NCBI GenBank assembly: GCA_036378435.1
Contig: DASUWK010000056.1
Coordinates: 107,309 to 171,308, forward strand
Direction of reading: 5' to 3'
Source of the DNA: DASUWK01 sp036378435
GTDB taxonomy: Bacteria > Chloroflexota > Dormibacteria > Dormibacterales > Dormibacteraceae
Length of the DNA: 64,000 nt
The notes beneath the pieces were generated by a model. The model worked only from the letters and a program-made list of their open reading frames with translations. It ran no database searches and was not told the origin of the DNA. This document shows positions 18,903 to 26,422 of this stretch, one piece after another. The stretch's first letter is position 1. Each line of letters starts with the position of its first letter. Position numbers and translations under genes: made by a program.

Positions 18903-19462
18903 GTGCCTGCGGCAGCGTAAGCACGCTCCAGATGGGCGACCAGGTCGCCGTCGACCTGATTGGGATCCACGATCCGGACGCGGTGCGTCACCATGCTGTT
19001 CCAGCCGCCCGCGGCCTCGAAGCGTCCGCCGGCGGGAAGGTCCTTGAGCTTGATCCCGACGTCGATCCGGTCGGCGGTGACCTGGACGATGCCGAACTTC
19101 CTGCCCTTTCGAAGCAGGCTCAGGTACGTGCCGCCGGCGCCGACAGAAACGTCATTGCCGAACGCCCGCACCTGCTTGGCCAGGTCCTCGTAAACGGGCT
19201 GCCAGCGCGACTTCTTGCCTTTGAAATGCTCGCCGAGCCGCTGGCCGGCCGGCGCCGGCGGCGCACTGGCGGACCGCAGGATCGTGACCACGGCCATGCC
19301 GTGACCACGTCCCAGCCCGTAGTCGGCCTGCAGCCAGTCCAGGATCCGGCTCGCCTTGACGTCCTCCCCAAGGAGACCCTTCTCCGCCGCCAGCTGCACG
19401 AAGTCCTCGGGGGACTTGCCGGTCTTCGCCTTGATGTTGTCGATGTAAGCCTTGAAAGACAT
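18899..19462 (-). CDS. DUF4287/DUF5655 two-domain protein
   Basis: Cytoplasmic protein of 187 aa. Residues 1-70 match DUF4287: SFKAYIDNIKAKTGKSPEDF and a GLGRGHGMAVV segment. Residues about 80-185 match DUF5655: WQPVYEDLAKQVRAFGNDV and a beta-rich tail ending in HLERAYAAAG. Neither domain has a demonstrated activity; DUF5655 proteins have been grouped with restriction-like or transporter-associated folds only by prediction. Coupling to an ECF sigma gene through a GTGA overlap is the main functional clue. Confidence 0.8.
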   Translation of the reverse strand: MSFKAYIDNIKAKTGKSPEDFVQLAAEKGLLGEDVKASRILDWLQADYGLGRGHGMAVVTILRSASAPPAPAGQRLGEHFKGKKSRWQPVYEDLAKQVRAFGNDVSVGAGGTYLSLLRKGRKFGIVQVTADRIDVGIKLKDLPAGGRFEAAGGWNSMVTHRVRIVDPNQVDGDLVAHLERAYAAAGT

Positions 19463-19582
19463 CGGGCGCTCCTTTGGTCTGCTGCCGAAAATCGCCGGCC
19501 CGGCGGTCCTCGCGCCGGGATGTCATCCATATAGACCCGGGACTCGCGAAAACTGTTCGGTCCGGGACGGCTCGGGGCTTGC

Positions 19583-19840
19583 TTACCTCCGGATTCCGGA
19601 CGCCCGGCTTCGCTGAGCCTCGCAGCTGACGCACCGGGTGGCCTCAGGCACGGCTTCCAAGCGTTCGGGCGGGATCCGCGCGCCGCAGCTCTCGCAGATG
19701 CCGCGCGTCCCTGCCGCAGCGCGCTCCGCGGCATGCTTCGCCTGCGCCCGCTCCTCGGCCCTCACCTTCTCGATCGCGGCGTCGGCCGCCTGCGCCGACA
19801 GCTCGACCGTGCTGTCCGCGTCGCGAAAGCCCCTGCTCAC
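19583..19840 (-). CDS. TraR/DksA family C4 zinc-finger protein
   Basis: Small regulator-like protein of 85 aa. An N-terminal helical, coiled-coil-prone region (about 10-42, Ala/Glu/Arg-rich) precedes a C4 zinc finger, CESCGARIPPERLEAVPEATRCVSC (given here only as its ends: Cys-x2-Cys and Cys-x2-Cys spaced 17 apart). This is the DksA/TraR C-terminal motif that lets the family bind the RNA polymerase secondary channel. The coiled coil is much shorter than in DksA and closer to TraR. It lies 76 bp from the divergent arsR gene. Confidence 0.85.
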   Translation of the reverse strand: MSRGFRDADSTVELSAQAADAAIEKVRAEERAQAKHAAERAAAGTRGICESCGARIPPERLEAVPEATRCVSCEAQRSRASGIRR

Positions 19841-19882
19841 AACAGCTTGAGGATGCTCCGATTCGCCGGGCGTGAAACCGCA

Positions 19883-19916
19883 TTGACATATGTTGATATC
19901 GGCATATTATGTGGCG
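19883..19916 (+). promoter_or_regulatory. Promoter and dyad of the arsR-like gene
   Basis: A near-consensus sigma-70 promoter: TTGACA (19883-19888), 16-bp spacer, TATTAT (19905-19910). The expected transcription start falls at or next to the ATG at 19917, so the mRNA is probably leaderless. ATATG (19888-19892) and CATAT (19903-19907) form a dyad that overlaps both promoter boxes, fitting autorepression by the encoded ArsR protein. Confidence 0.7.
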
Positions 19917-20258
19917 ATGGCTCGCTCGGCGACGACGGCGGACGTCTTCAACGCGGTGGCCGAGTCGCGCCGGCGCGATGTGCTGGACGCCCTGCTCGGA
20001 GGCGAGAAGGCCGTCGGCGCGATCGTCGACGACCTCTCGATGTCCCAGCCGCAGGTGTCGAAGCACCTGCGGGTGCTGAGCGAGGTGGGCCTCGTCAGGT
20101 GTCGAGCTGACGGCCGCCGACGGCTCTACCGCCTGGAACCCACCCGTCTCAGGCCGTTCACCGAATGGCTGGCGAAATACGAGCAGGCGCTGAACGAGCG
20201 CCTCGATCGTTTGGACGGCTATCTGAAAGAGCTGCAACAGCAAGGAGAGGTGCAGTGA
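19917..20258 (+). CDS. ArsR family transcriptional regulator
   Basis: Winged-helix repressor of 113 aa. The HTH spans about 15-80: NAVAESRRRDVLDALL, a recognition helix around MSQPQVSKHLRVLSEVGLV, and a wing with ADGRRRLYRLEP. No metal-binding CVC or His-rich motif is visible, so it belongs to the non-metal ArsR group that pairs with AHSA1/SRPBCC proteins. The ATG at 19917 was chosen because the promoter places the transcript start there; a GTG lies 6 bp upstream. It overlaps the next gene by GTGA. Confidence 0.9.
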   Translation: MARSATTADVFNAVAESRRRDVLDALLGGEKAVGAIVDDLSMSQPQVSKHLRVLSEVGLVRCRADGRRRLYRLEPTRLRPFTEWLAKYEQALNERLDRLDGYLKELQQQGEVQ

Positions 20259-20746
20259 CAACCACGCCACGCGGGTCCGCGGTCGTCGAATACCCGAATG
20301 AGCTCACGATCGTCACGGTCCGAGAGTTCGGAGCGCCTCTCGCGCTCGTGTTCGACGTCATCACGCAGCCTGAGCACGTCCGGAACTGGTTCGCCCCCTT
20401 CACGGATCGCGTGACGCAGTGCGAGATCGACCTCCGGGTCGGCGGCGGTTACCACATCGTCTTCGTGACCGAGGACGGGACCGAATGCTCGTTTCGAGGG
20501 ACTTACCTGGAGGTCGAGCCGCCGACGCGAACCGTCGCGACCTGGCTCTTCGAAGGCTGGCCGGACGCGCACGCCGTCGAGACGGAGGAGCTCGAGGAAG
20601 TCGAAGGCGGCACCAAGCTGACCGTCACGCTGGCGTTCCGCGACAAGGCGGGCCGGGCCCACATGACCCGGGGCGACGGCCAGCAGAGCAGCTGGGACAA
20701 GCTCGAGGCCTACCTGAGGGCTCTGCTGGATCAGCAGGCGCCCTAA
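20255..20746 (+). CDS. SRPBCC/AHSA1-like protein
   Basis: START-fold small-molecule-binding protein of 163 aa. Family marks are VREFGAPLALVFDVITQPEH at the first strand and helix, FRGTYLEVEPPTRTV in the middle, and a C-terminal amphipathic helix containing WDKLEAYLRALL. The start is the GTG within the arsR stop, preceded by AAGGAGAGG. ArsR-AHSA1 pairs are common; the SRPBCC protein often has no proven role but may bind a hydrophobic ligand. Co-translation suggests that the two respond to the same signal. Confidence 0.88.
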   Translation: MTTTPRGSAVVEYPNELTIVTVREFGAPLALVFDVITQPEHVRNWFAPFTDRVTQCEIDLRVGGGYHIVFVTEDGTECSFRGTYLEVEPPTRTVATWLFEGWPDAHAVETEELEEVEGGTKLTVTLAFRDKAGRAHMTRGDGQQSSWDKLEAYLRALLDQQAP

Positions 20747-20775
20747 GCCCTCGCGTCGGGCGCTAGCCTCACCGC

Positions 20776-21558
20776 GTGCTGATCGCCTTCGCCCACCGCT
20801 CACGATCGCTCCGCGACCGGCTGCTGCGCGCCGGCGCGAATCCGGACCTGTCGCCGATCGAGGCATGGAGTCGCCTGCGAGCCGCAGAGGGAATGCGAAC
20901 GACGGTCATCGACCTGTACCGGCTCGTCTCCGAGCCGCGCGGTCTTGAGCCCCACGAGCTGCCCGTCGACGAGCGCTTCGCGCTGGCGCGGTCAGCGATG
21001 CCGATCGTCTGGCCCGGCTTCCAGACGACCACGGGAACCGAGCGCATCGACCCGGTCGCGGTCGTCGCTTACGACCCGGGCTGGCCGGCCAGGTTCGAGG
21101 GTTGGCGCGACCGCATCGTGCGCGCCCTCGGGCCGACCGCGCTCCGCGTCGAGCACGTCGGGTCGACGTCCGTTCCCGGGTTGGCGGCCAAGCCGACGAT
21201 CGACATCCAGGTGAGCGTTCAAGACATCGAGACCGAGGAGCTGTACGTACCGCAGCTCGAGGGGCTCGGCCTGCAGCTGCGCAGCCGGGACCGCCTGCAT
21301 CGCTACTTCCGTCCTCCCAAGTCGGCGCCGCGCGACGTGCACGTTCACGTCTGCGACTCAGGATCCGATTGGGAGCGCGACCACCTGCTGTTCCGTGACT
21401 ACCTCCGCGAGCACGCAGACGCGCGCGACCGCTATTCGCGGGTCAAGCTCGACGCGGCGCGCCTGTGGGCAGACGACCGTTGGGGTTATACCGACGCCAA
21501 GTCGGAGGTCGTCCTGGACATCCTCGAGGCAGCGGAGGCTTCGCGAGCAACCAGCTGA
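20776..21558 (+). CDS. GrpB-like nucleotidyltransferase-fold protein with extra N-terminal domain
   Basis: 260-aa protein. Residues about 93-250 match the GrpB/UPF0157 family: YDPGWPARFEGWRDRI, VEHVGSTSVPGLAAKPTIDI (the nucleotidyltransferase-like core with the conserved Asp-x-Asp-like IDI), and HVHVCDSGSDWERDHLLFRDYLR. The first 90 residues are not part of the family and contain a Leu/Arg-rich helical stretch and an ELPVDERFALAR segment whose nature I cannot assign. The biochemical activity of GrpB proteins is unproven. It stands alone on the plus strand between the SRPBCC gene and a membrane protein gene. Confidence 0.82.
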   Translation: MLIAFAHRSRSLRDRLLRAGANPDLSPIEAWSRLRAAEGMRTTVIDLYRLVSEPRGLEPHELPVDERFALARSAMPIVWPGFQTTTGTERIDPVAVVAYDPGWPARFEGWRDRIVRALGPTALRVEHVGSTSVPGLAAKPTIDIQVSVQDIETEELYVPQLEGLGLQLRSRDRLHRYFRPPKSAPRDVHVHVCDSGSDWERDHLLFRDYLREHADARDRYSRVKLDAARLWADDRWGYTDAKSEVVLDILEAAEASRATS

Positions 21559-21597
21559 GCCGGCCACGGCGGGCGGACGCGAAGTATCCTCTCCGCC

Positions 21598-22098
21598 ATG
21601 CCGCTCGACGTCGCGGGCAAGCGCCTCTCCAACGGCGATGTCGCGGTCGGCGGCGGCGCGGCGGTCGCGCTGATCGCCAGCTTCCTGCCGTGGACGACGT
21701 ACACACAGACGCTGCAGCCGGCGTTCGGCATCCCCGGGGGCACTTCGAGCAACTCGGTCAACGCTTTCGGCGGTTGGAGCGGCGGGCTGTTCTTCCTCGT
21801 TTTGCTGGTCGTGTTGGTGCTCTTCGCCGTGCGCTGGTTCGGCTGGGAAGGCCTGCCGGCGCTGACGGTCGCGGATTTCAAGATCTACGCCGGCGCCGGC
21901 GCGGTGATGGTGCTGCTCGCGCTGCTCTTCATCCCGACGACCAGCAACTCCGACAGCTATCTCAACGGAACCCTGTCGTCGAGCACCGGCGCAGGTCTGA
22001 TCATCGCCTTGCTCGCCGCACTGGCGATCTGTGTCGGCGGTTATCTCAAGCGGGAGGATTCCCAACCGGCCAACCAAGCGCCCCCGCCCGCTGCCTGA
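21598..22098 (+). CDS. Four-helix membrane protein, unknown function
   Basis: 166-aa protein, not recognised beyond topology. Helices are predicted near 16-30, 62-82, 97-115 and 131-150, with an extracytoplasmic Gly/Ser/Asn-rich loop between the first two and a Pro/Ala-rich cytoplasmic tail. A single FLPWTT motif follows the first helix, a feature seen in several uncharacterised actinobacterial and chloroflexal membrane proteins. It ends 19 bp before another membrane protein gene. Confidence 0.65.
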   Translation: MPLDVAGKRLSNGDVAVGGGAAVALIASFLPWTTYTQTLQPAFGIPGGTSSNSVNAFGGWSGGLFFLVLLVVLVLFAVRWFGWEGLPALTVADFKIYAGAGAVMVLLALLFIPTTSNSDSYLNGTLSSSTGAGLIIALLAALAICVGGYLKREDSQPANQAPPPAA

Positions 22099-22117
22099 CA
22101 CCCCCGGCGTTCCGAAC

Positions 22118-22633
22118 GTGCTGACGGCTGACATCTATCGACCGGACCAGTGGTCCAACTTCTTCCTTCTGGTCGGAACCGGCGCGGTCGCGTTGACGGG
22201 CCTGGTCTTCGTGTCCATGTCTCTCAACCTGAATGCGATCGCCAAGGACGCGCTGCACCGCAACCGGGCGATCAACACCTTGACCGGCCTGGCCCTGGTC
22301 TTCATGCGCTGCGCGCTGGTCCTGATGGGAGCGCAGCAGCATCAGGCGGTCGGCGCCGAGGTGCTCGGGATCACCGCCGTGTCGTTGGCCGTTTTCGTTC
22401 GCGGCTACCTCAATGCCATACGACTCAGTCGCGGCCTCCGCATCACTCGCATCGTCGGCGGCAGTCTCGTGCACCTGACTGAGATGTTTGGCGCCGCGCT
22501 GTTTCTGAGCGGTTACCTGGCCGGTCTGTATGTCCTGGCGGTGGGGATGGTGCTGAACACGAGCTACATGATCACGGCGGCGTGGCTGTTGATAGTCGGC
22601 GTCGTCGATCAGTCGGCGGACCGCTCGAGCTAA
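22118..22633 (+). CDS. Five-helix membrane protein, unknown function
   Basis: 171-aa integral membrane protein. The GTG start at 22118 gives a short amphipathic N-terminus (TADIYRPDQWSNFFLLVGTGAVALTGLVF, of which the last part is helix 1). It continues with helices near 50-68, 73-90, 108-128 and 132-155. The opening WSNFFLLVGTGAVALTGL resembles uncharacterised bacterial membrane proteins; no enzyme or transport motif is evident. The 3' end overlaps the convergent GbsR-like regulator by 4 bp. Confidence 0.65.
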   Translation: MLTADIYRPDQWSNFFLLVGTGAVALTGLVFVSMSLNLNAIAKDALHRNRAINTLTGLALVFMRCALVLMGAQQHQAVGAEVLGITAVSLAVFVRGYLNAIRLSRGLRITRIVGGSLVHLTEMFGAALFLSGYLAGLYVLAVGMVLNTSYMITAAWLLIVGVVDQSADRSS

Positions 22634-23181
22634 TTCTTCTCTGGCTTCAGAGCAGTGGCATTCTCGATCGGCACGCGCACCAACGTCCGTCTGACCTTGT
22701 CCGGCACGAACACCTCACCGCGACTCATCGCGCCGAGACCGGTGTCGAGGGCGGTGAAGAAGTCACGCATCGCGGTGAGCCGCTCGACGCTCTCGCGGCC
22801 CGCGGTGGCATCACCCTCGCCGCGCTGAAGGGCCTGCAAAGTCTCGTCGGCGGCGGCCAGCACTTGCCGCATGTTCCAGCGGAAGCGGCGCTCCATCACC
22901 TCCTGCATCACGCGCCAGAAGTCCGTCGCGGCCTCGTAATGGTCCTTGCGAGAGCCGGCCACACGCAGCTGCCGCACGAGCTGCCACTCCAGCAGCCCGC
23001 GGATCTGCACTGAGACGTTGCTCTTGCTCTGCTGCAGCTCGAGCGAGATGTCGTCCAGCGACAGTGGCTCGGTGTGCAGGTAGAGCAGCCCGAAGATCCG
23101 GCCCTGGAGCTGAGTCAGCACGCCAGAGGTGGCCGCAGCGGCCCCCATCCCTTCGACGAAGACGGCGGTGACGCGGTCCAT
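22630..23181 (-). CDS. GbsR/MarR-like transcriptional regulator
   Basis: 183-aa winged-helix regulator of the GbsR branch of the MarR superfamily. Marks: GRIFGLLYLHTEPLSLDDISLEL at the start of the HTH, LQQSKSNVSVQIRGLLEWQLV as recognition helix, then a beta wing (GSRKDHYEAA), followed by a long C-terminal helical dimerisation part. GbsR members often control osmoprotectant or membrane-transport genes; none is adjacent here. Its stop shares a base with the start of the downstream DUF2867-like gene's predecessor codon arrangement (TGATG), so the two are co-transcribed. Confidence 0.85.
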   Translation of the reverse strand: MDRVTAVFVEGMGAAAATSGVLTQLQGRIFGLLYLHTEPLSLDDISLELQQSKSNVSVQIRGLLEWQLVRQLRVAGSRKDHYEAATDFWRVMQEVMERRFRWNMRQVLAAADETLQALQRGEGDATAGRESVERLTAMRDFFTALDTGLGAMSRGEVFVPDKVRRTLVRVPIENATALKPEKN

Positions 23182-23690
23182 CAGCCCGCCGATGCCGCCG
23201 CGTGCTCGAGCAGCAGCGGGACCGCATGGCGATGCCCGTTGCCGACCACGCGCTCGAAGGCTGCCCGGCCCGCCGGACCGCTGTACGCGATGAACGTCGA
23301 CAGGCTGAGTCGCGCGCCCTGGCCGCGCGTCTCGATCGCGACGACGAGCTGGACGAGGCCGACGCGGGTGAGGCTCTCGAGGCAGACGCCTTCCGCGCTG
23401 CGCGCCGCGACGTTGAAGCCGCGCACCCGAGCTCCGGTGGAGGCTGACGGGCGCGCGCCCAGGGCCAGAGCGATCGCTCGGATCAGCGTTCCGACCAGCG
23501 GGCTGCCCAGGTCGAAGATGGCGCGAGCCCAGCGCTCAGGATCGCGGGGTGTGGACGCCGGCAGCTGGACCTCGAAGGCGTCTGCGTAGTCCACTTTGGG
23601 CAGCGTCTGAAGCTCTTGCGCAAGCAGCGGCACTGGCACCGCCCAAGCCGAGCGGTCGTGCCGAACATTCGCAATATTCAGAACGTTCAT
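23181..23690 (-). CDS. DUF2867-like protein
   Basis: 169-aa soluble protein. The order DYADAFEVQLP, DPERWARAIFDLG and the later SLSTFIAYSGPAGRAAF segment match DUF2867, a domain sometimes found at the C-terminus of NmrA-like NAD-binding proteins but here free-standing. No catalytic residue set is known. It is the first gene of a two-gene unit with the GbsR-like regulator: its TGA overlaps that gene's ATG by one base. Confidence 0.6.
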   Translation of the reverse strand: MNVLNIANVRHDRSAWAVPVPLLAQELQTLPKVDYADAFEVQLPASTPRDPERWARAIFDLGSPLVGTLIRAIALALGARPSASTGARVRGFNVAARSAEGVCLESLTRVGLVQLVVAIETRGQGARLSLSTFIAYSGPAGRAAFERVVGNGHRHAVPLLLEHAAASAG

Positions 23691-23766
23691 ACACTGCCGA
23701 GTATAGGGAGCGATTACGAAAAAGTCGAGCCGTCGCCTGGCCGGCTAGCTCAGACCCCGCCCGACG

Positions 23767-23934
23767 TTAGGGAGTGGGCGTCTCGTGCATCATCGCCCCC
23801 GGGCTGGGCGTCTCGTGCATCATCGCCCCCGGGCTGGACGTCTCGTGCATCGAGGCGGAGCCACCGTTGGACGCGGCCGAGCCGCAGGCGGCGGTGAAGA
23901 TGACGGCGGCGATCAGCAGGAACTTCAATCTCAT
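23767..23934 (-). CDS. Small lipoprotein with Met/His tandem repeats
   Basis: 55-aa frame. It starts at ATG 23934 with a short basic N-terminus, a hydrophobic core and a lipobox FTAAC (Cys at residue 17). The mature part is Gly/Ser-rich and then carries repeats: MHETSSPGAM, MHETPSPGAM and a final MHETPTP. The 30-bp DNA repeat stays in frame. Met and His spaced this way could hold Cu(I) or Cu(II). The gene is divergent from a TlpA-like/CcdA thiol-redox operon, which would fit copper or heme-protein maturation. That role is inference. The ribosome site is weak, which lowers certainty that it is translated. Confidence 0.7.
   Translation of the reverse strand: MRLKFLLIAAVIFTAACGSAASNGGSASMHETSSPGAMMHETPSPGAMMHETPTP
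23776..23850. repeat. 30-bp in-frame tandem repeat of the lipoprotein gene
   Basis: About two and a half copies of a 30-bp unit (23781-23810 and 23811-23840 differ by one base, then a partial copy). Each unit encodes ten residues of the Met/His lipoprotein. The period is a multiple of three, so it is a coding repeat; copy number could vary between strains. Confidence 0.85.
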
Positions 23935-24021
23935 CTGACCCAGCCTGCGAACGCCGTGTTTCAGTCATGTTGCGAGTCGTTCGGTAACGCCGCTGCAACA
24001 CAGCGCCGTCAAGCTCGCCGC

Positions 24022-25011
24022 ATGTCACCGCAGAGAATCGCGCTGGCGGGCGTGGGCATCCTGCTCGCCGCGGCCATCACCTATGGCGTGATCAGCCGGA
24101 ACCAGACCATCACTCCGGCCGCGACCGCCAGCTCCTCCGACACGTCATTGCCCGTCGGCCCGCAGGCGCCGGACTTCACCGGAGTCACGGGCTGGGTCAA
24201 CTCGCAGCCGCTCACGATTCAGCAGCTGCGCGGCAAGGTGGTGCTGGTCGACTTCTGGACTTACTCGTGCATCAACTGCCAGCGCACGATTCCGGCTCTG
24301 CGCACGTGGTGGCAGCGCTATCAAGCAGAAGGACTGGTGATAGTCGGCGTCCACTCGCCGGAGTTCGATTTCGAGAAAGATCCCGGCAACGTGCGCCGCG
24401 CCGTGAAGGAGCTCGGCGTCGAGTGGCCGGTGGCGCTCGACCCCAACATGGCCACCTGGAACGCGTACCAGAACCAGTACTGGCCGGCCGAATACCTGAT
24501 CGACAAGCAGGGCTTCGTCCGTCACACCCACTTCGGCGAAGGCGAGTACGACGTGACCGAGCACGCGATCCGCACCCTGCTCGGAGAGAAAGGCTCGGTC
24601 GCCGCAGCGCAGGCCCAGCTGCCGGGGAACGACATCACTGCAGAGGCGTACGCGGGATCTGACCGCGCCGACGGCCGCATCACGCTCAGCGGCTCGTGGA
24701 GCGAGCAGCCGCAGTTCGCGGTGAGTGGAGGATCGGGCGGCGCCGCCGCCATCCAGTTCACTGCCACGCACGTCTTCCTGGTGGCCGGTGCGGCCGGGCC
24801 ACCGGTGGAGGTGTTGATCACGATCGACGGGCGCTCACCGTCAACGTCCGAAGCCGGCTTGTCCGTGCACTTCGACTCGGCCGGGCGGGCATTCGTCACC
24901 GTCGGCGCCCACGATCTCTACAGCCTGCTCTCGCTGCCTTCTGAGCATTCCCACCAGCTGCAGATCCGCCCGCTCGGCGCGATGCAGCTCTTCACCTTCA
25001 CCTTCGGATGA
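24022..25011 (+). CDS. TlpA-like thioredoxin-family lipoprotein/secreted protein with DipZ-like C-domain
   Basis: Membrane-anchored thiol-disulfide protein, 329 aa. One N-terminal helix (about 6-24) exports it. The redoxin domain (about 50-195) has DFWTYSCINCQRT with the CxxC active site and a cis-Pro region near YWPAEYLIDKQGFVRHTHFGEGEY. Residues about 205-329 are a beta-sandwich domain like that at the C-terminus of DipZ. The gene overlaps a ccdA gene by ATGA, so the pair looks like a split DipZ: CcdA passes electrons outward to this protein. Likely partners are cytochrome c or copper-site cysteines. Confidence 0.88.
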   Translation: MSPQRIALAGVGILLAAAITYGVISRNQTITPAATASSSDTSLPVGPQAPDFTGVTGWVNSQPLTIQQLRGKVVLVDFWTYSCINCQRTIPALRTWWQRYQAEGLVIVGVHSPEFDFEKDPGNVRRAVKELGVEWPVALDPNMATWNAYQNQYWPAEYLIDKQGFVRHTHFGEGEYDVTEHAIRTLLGEKGSVAAAQAQLPGNDITAEAYAGSDRADGRITLSGSWSEQPQFAVSGGSGGAAAIQFTATHVFLVAGAAGPPVEVLITIDGRSPSTSEAGLSVHFDSAGRAFVTVGAHDLYSLLSLPSEHSHQLQIRPLGAMQLFTFTFG

Positions 25012-25733
25012 GCGCCGCTCAACTGTCAGTCGCGTTCGCGGCGGGAGCGCTCTCGTTCTTCGCGCCTTGCGTTGTGCCGCTGGTACCCGCTTACGTCGCC
25101 TCGATCGCCGGCGCGACGCCCGCCCAGATGCGCGAGGACCCGGGCCGGTACACGGGACGACTGGTGCGCGGCGGCGTGCTCTACGTGCTCGGTTTCGCGT
25201 TGATCTTCGTCGCGCTCGGGCTTCTCGCCGGCGTGGCAGGCTCGGCCCTGCGCCAGCAGGAGTCGATAGCGCAGCGAGTCGGCGGCGTCGTGGTCATCGT
25301 CCTCGGGGCGGCCATGGCCGGCCTGCTGCCGGCGGCCCTGTCAGAGCGAGGCGGCGGGCTGCTGCCGCAATCGCTCCTTTCGCGCCAGCGCAGCGGCGCC
25401 TTTCCCCTCCTCCTCGGCCTGGTCTTCGGCACCGCGTGGACGCCGTGCGTCGGCCCCGTGCTGGCGGGCGTGCTCTTGCTGGCGGCGACGAGCGGCCACG
25501 CGCTGACGGGCGGCATTCTGCTCGCCGCCTACGCCTTGGGACTGGGCTTGCCGTTCATCTTCGTCAGCCTGGCGCTCGCCAGCTTCCCGGTGGCCATGCG
25601 ACCGCTGGCCCAGGCCGGCGCCTGGCTGGGACGAGTGGCGGGCGTGCTGATGATCGGGCTCGGCATCCTCCTCGTGTTGGGCCTCTACTCCACCCTGGCC
25701 GGATACCTGGCGGCGCCCTTCGCGCTGCGATGA
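25008..25733 (+). CDS. ccdA: CcdA/DsbD-family transmembrane thiol-electron carrier
   Basis: Six-helix membrane protein of 241 aa that moves reducing power from cytoplasmic thioredoxin across the membrane. The two conserved Cys sites are visible: SFFAPCVVPLVPAY in helix 1 and GTAWTPCVGPVLAG in helix 4, each in the standard Pro-Cys context. It overlaps the TlpA-like gene upstream and the response regulator gene downstream (ATGA both times), so four genes are translated as one unit. It supplies electrons for the TlpA-like CxxC. Confidence 0.93.
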   Translation: MSAAQLSVAFAAGALSFFAPCVVPLVPAYVASIAGATPAQMREDPGRYTGRLVRGGVLYVLGFALIFVALGLLAGVAGSALRQQESIAQRVGGVVVIVLGAAMAGLLPAALSERGGGLLPQSLLSRQRSGAFPLLLGLVFGTAWTPCVGPVLAGVLLLAATSGHALTGGILLAAYALGLGLPFIFVSLALASFPVAMRPLAQAGAWLGRVAGVLMIGLGILLVLGLYSTLAGYLAAPFALR

Positions 25734-26422
25734 TGGCCCGCATGGCTGCTAGGGAGGCCCCCGTCCTGGTCGTCGACGACGACCCCAAGGTCGTCGCCCT
25801 GGTCGGCGCCTACCTGGAAAGGGCGGGCTTCGAGGTCATCACGGCGACCGACGGTGAGAGTGCCGAGCGCCTCGTCCGCGAGGCCGAGCCCCGCCTCGTG
25901 GTTCTCGACGTCATGCTGCCCAGGCTCGACGGCCTGTCGTTGATGCGCTCGCTGCGCGACCGCCATCACCCCGTCCCGGTATTGATCCTCTCGGCGCTCG
26001 GGACGCTCGACGACCGCTTGCGCGGCCTGGCCGACGGCGCCGACGACTACCTGCCCAAGCCTTTCTCACCCGCCGAGCTGGTGCAGCGGGCGAGCGCGAT
26101 CCTCCGCCGCGCGGAGGGACCGTCCTCGAGGGTGCTGCTCCACCAGGACCTCACGATCGACCTCGACCGCCACACCGTCGAGCGGAACGGCGAGCCGCTG
26201 CGGCTCTCGCCGGCCGAGCTCCAGATCCTGGTCGCGCTCGTGCGCGCGCGGGGGCGCGTGCTCACACGCGATCAACTCCTGGACGAGCTGCACGGCCTGG
26301 GCGAGCTCGAGGTCACCCCGAGGTCGGTCGACGTCCACCTGTCCCGCCTCCGAAGCCGCCTCGGCCGCGACCGCGAATACCTGGAGACCATCCGCGGCGT
26401 GGGGTACAAGTCGATCGCATGA
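25730..26422 (+). CDS. OmpR-family response regulator
   Basis: Two-component response regulator, 230 aa. The receiver domain (about 12-125) has the acidic DDD cluster after VLVV, the phospho-accepting Asp in VVLDVMLPRLDG, and the conserved Lys in YLPKPFS. The winged-helix output domain (about 135-228) has LRLSPAELQILVALVRARGRVLTRDQLL and ends GVGYK. ATG 25730 is inside the ccdA stop overlap; an ATG directly after it is an alternative start. Coupling to a histidine kinase and thiol-redox genes suggests an envelope redox or metal signal. Confidence 0.92.
   Translation: MMARMAAREAPVLVVDDDPKVVALVGAYLERAGFEVITATDGESAERLVREAEPRLVVLDVMLPRLDGLSLMRSLRDRHHPVPVLILSALGTLDDRLRGLADGADDYLPKPFSPAELVQRASAILRRAEGPSSRVLLHQDLTIDLDRHTVERNGEPLRLSPAELQILVALVRARGRVLTRDQLLDELHGLGELEVTPRSVDVHLSRLRSRLGRDREYLETIRGVGYKSIA

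Noticed and set aside
23776..23850. Possible CRISPR array or satellite
   Set aside because: The 30-bp units are contiguous without spacers and stay in frame inside a lipoprotein gene.
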